Of a stretch of DNA of 5,128 bases, positions 5,025 to 5,128 are shown piece after piece. Origin of the DNA: Acidimicrobiaceae bacterium (lineage in GTDB: Bacteria > Actinomycetota > Acidimicrobiia > Acidimicrobiales > Salinilacustritrichaceae). Location: assembly GCA_003476595.1 (NCBI GenBank), contig DMTU01000074.1, positions 9,042 to 14,169 of the forward strand. The letters run 5' to 3'. A program made the translations under genes and the position numbers. The notes under the pieces are model-generated. The model had not been told where the DNA came from. It was given only the letters and a program-made list of their open reading frames with translations, and searched no databases. Every line of letters begins with the position of its first letter. Position 1 is the stretch's first letter.

Positions 5025-5128
5025 GGACCTCGCCCGGCGGCCCGGGCCGGGTGGGGGTGGTCATGTCGGGGCCGCCGCGGATCGCCGGGGCACCGGTTCG
5101 ATGTGGGCAGCTCGACGGGGGCCGACGG
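5025..5128. other. Right-edge region upstream of the baeRF operon, content undecided
   Basis: This stretch is more G-rich than the genes and has a 12-base palindrome at 5038-5049. A plus-strand frame opens with ATG at 5063 (M-S-G-P-P-R-I-A-G...) and stays open to the edge, but only 22 codons are visible, with no ribosome binding site, no -10 box at the leaderless distance and no recognisable motif. It could be the start of a divergent gene or non-coding sequence. Confidence 0.3.

Overview
The window is very GC-rich (roughly 70 % by eye), densely coding, with strong G/C bias at third codon positions. It looks like a chromosomal segment of a high-GC actinomycetote. A member of the Acidimicrobiia would fit the gene content, start-site architecture and protein style, but that taxonomic placement is inference. 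No mobile element, tRNA, rRNA or CRISPR array is visible.

Layout from left to right. (1) On the minus strand at the left edge is an ACT-domain protein, cut off by the window. (2) A 136-base divergent intergenic region follows, with a perfect inverted-repeat operator. (3) Next is a plus-strand TetR-family repressor. (4) Convergent to it, 17 bases away, is a minus-strand alanine-type aminotransferase (AlaC-like). (5) A 23-base divergent gap appears to hold a bidirectional promoter and leads to plus-strand family I inorganic pyrophosphatase (ppa). (6) The end of ppa overlaps the end of a minus-strand ROK sugar kinase by 13 bases. (7) The kinase lies 5 bases downstream of a minus-strand bacterial homologue of archaeal/eukaryotic release factor eRF1 (baeRF type, with a GG loop and a Cys4 zinc site), forming a two-gene operon. 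(8) The last ~108 bases are a non-coding or undecided edge upstream of that operon.

The genes are mainly housekeeping metabolism: alanine/glutamate transamination, pyrophosphate removal, and sugar phosphorylation. With them are a local repressor and a probable ribosome-associated factor. No shared pathway is evident beyond the baeRF-kinase operon.

The most interesting non-coding signal is a repeated start architecture. The hexamer TACCGT lies 6-7 bases upstream of the ATG of the ACT, tetR and aminotransferase genes, and a variant, TACCTG, lies 7 bases upstream of ppa. None of these four has a Shine-Dalgarno sequence, which fits leaderless transcripts. The baeRF gene is different: it has an AGGAGG site 8 bases before a GTG start and a TAGCAT -10-like box further upstream. 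Between the aminotransferase and ppa the two -10 boxes overlap on opposite strands around the palindrome GGTACC.
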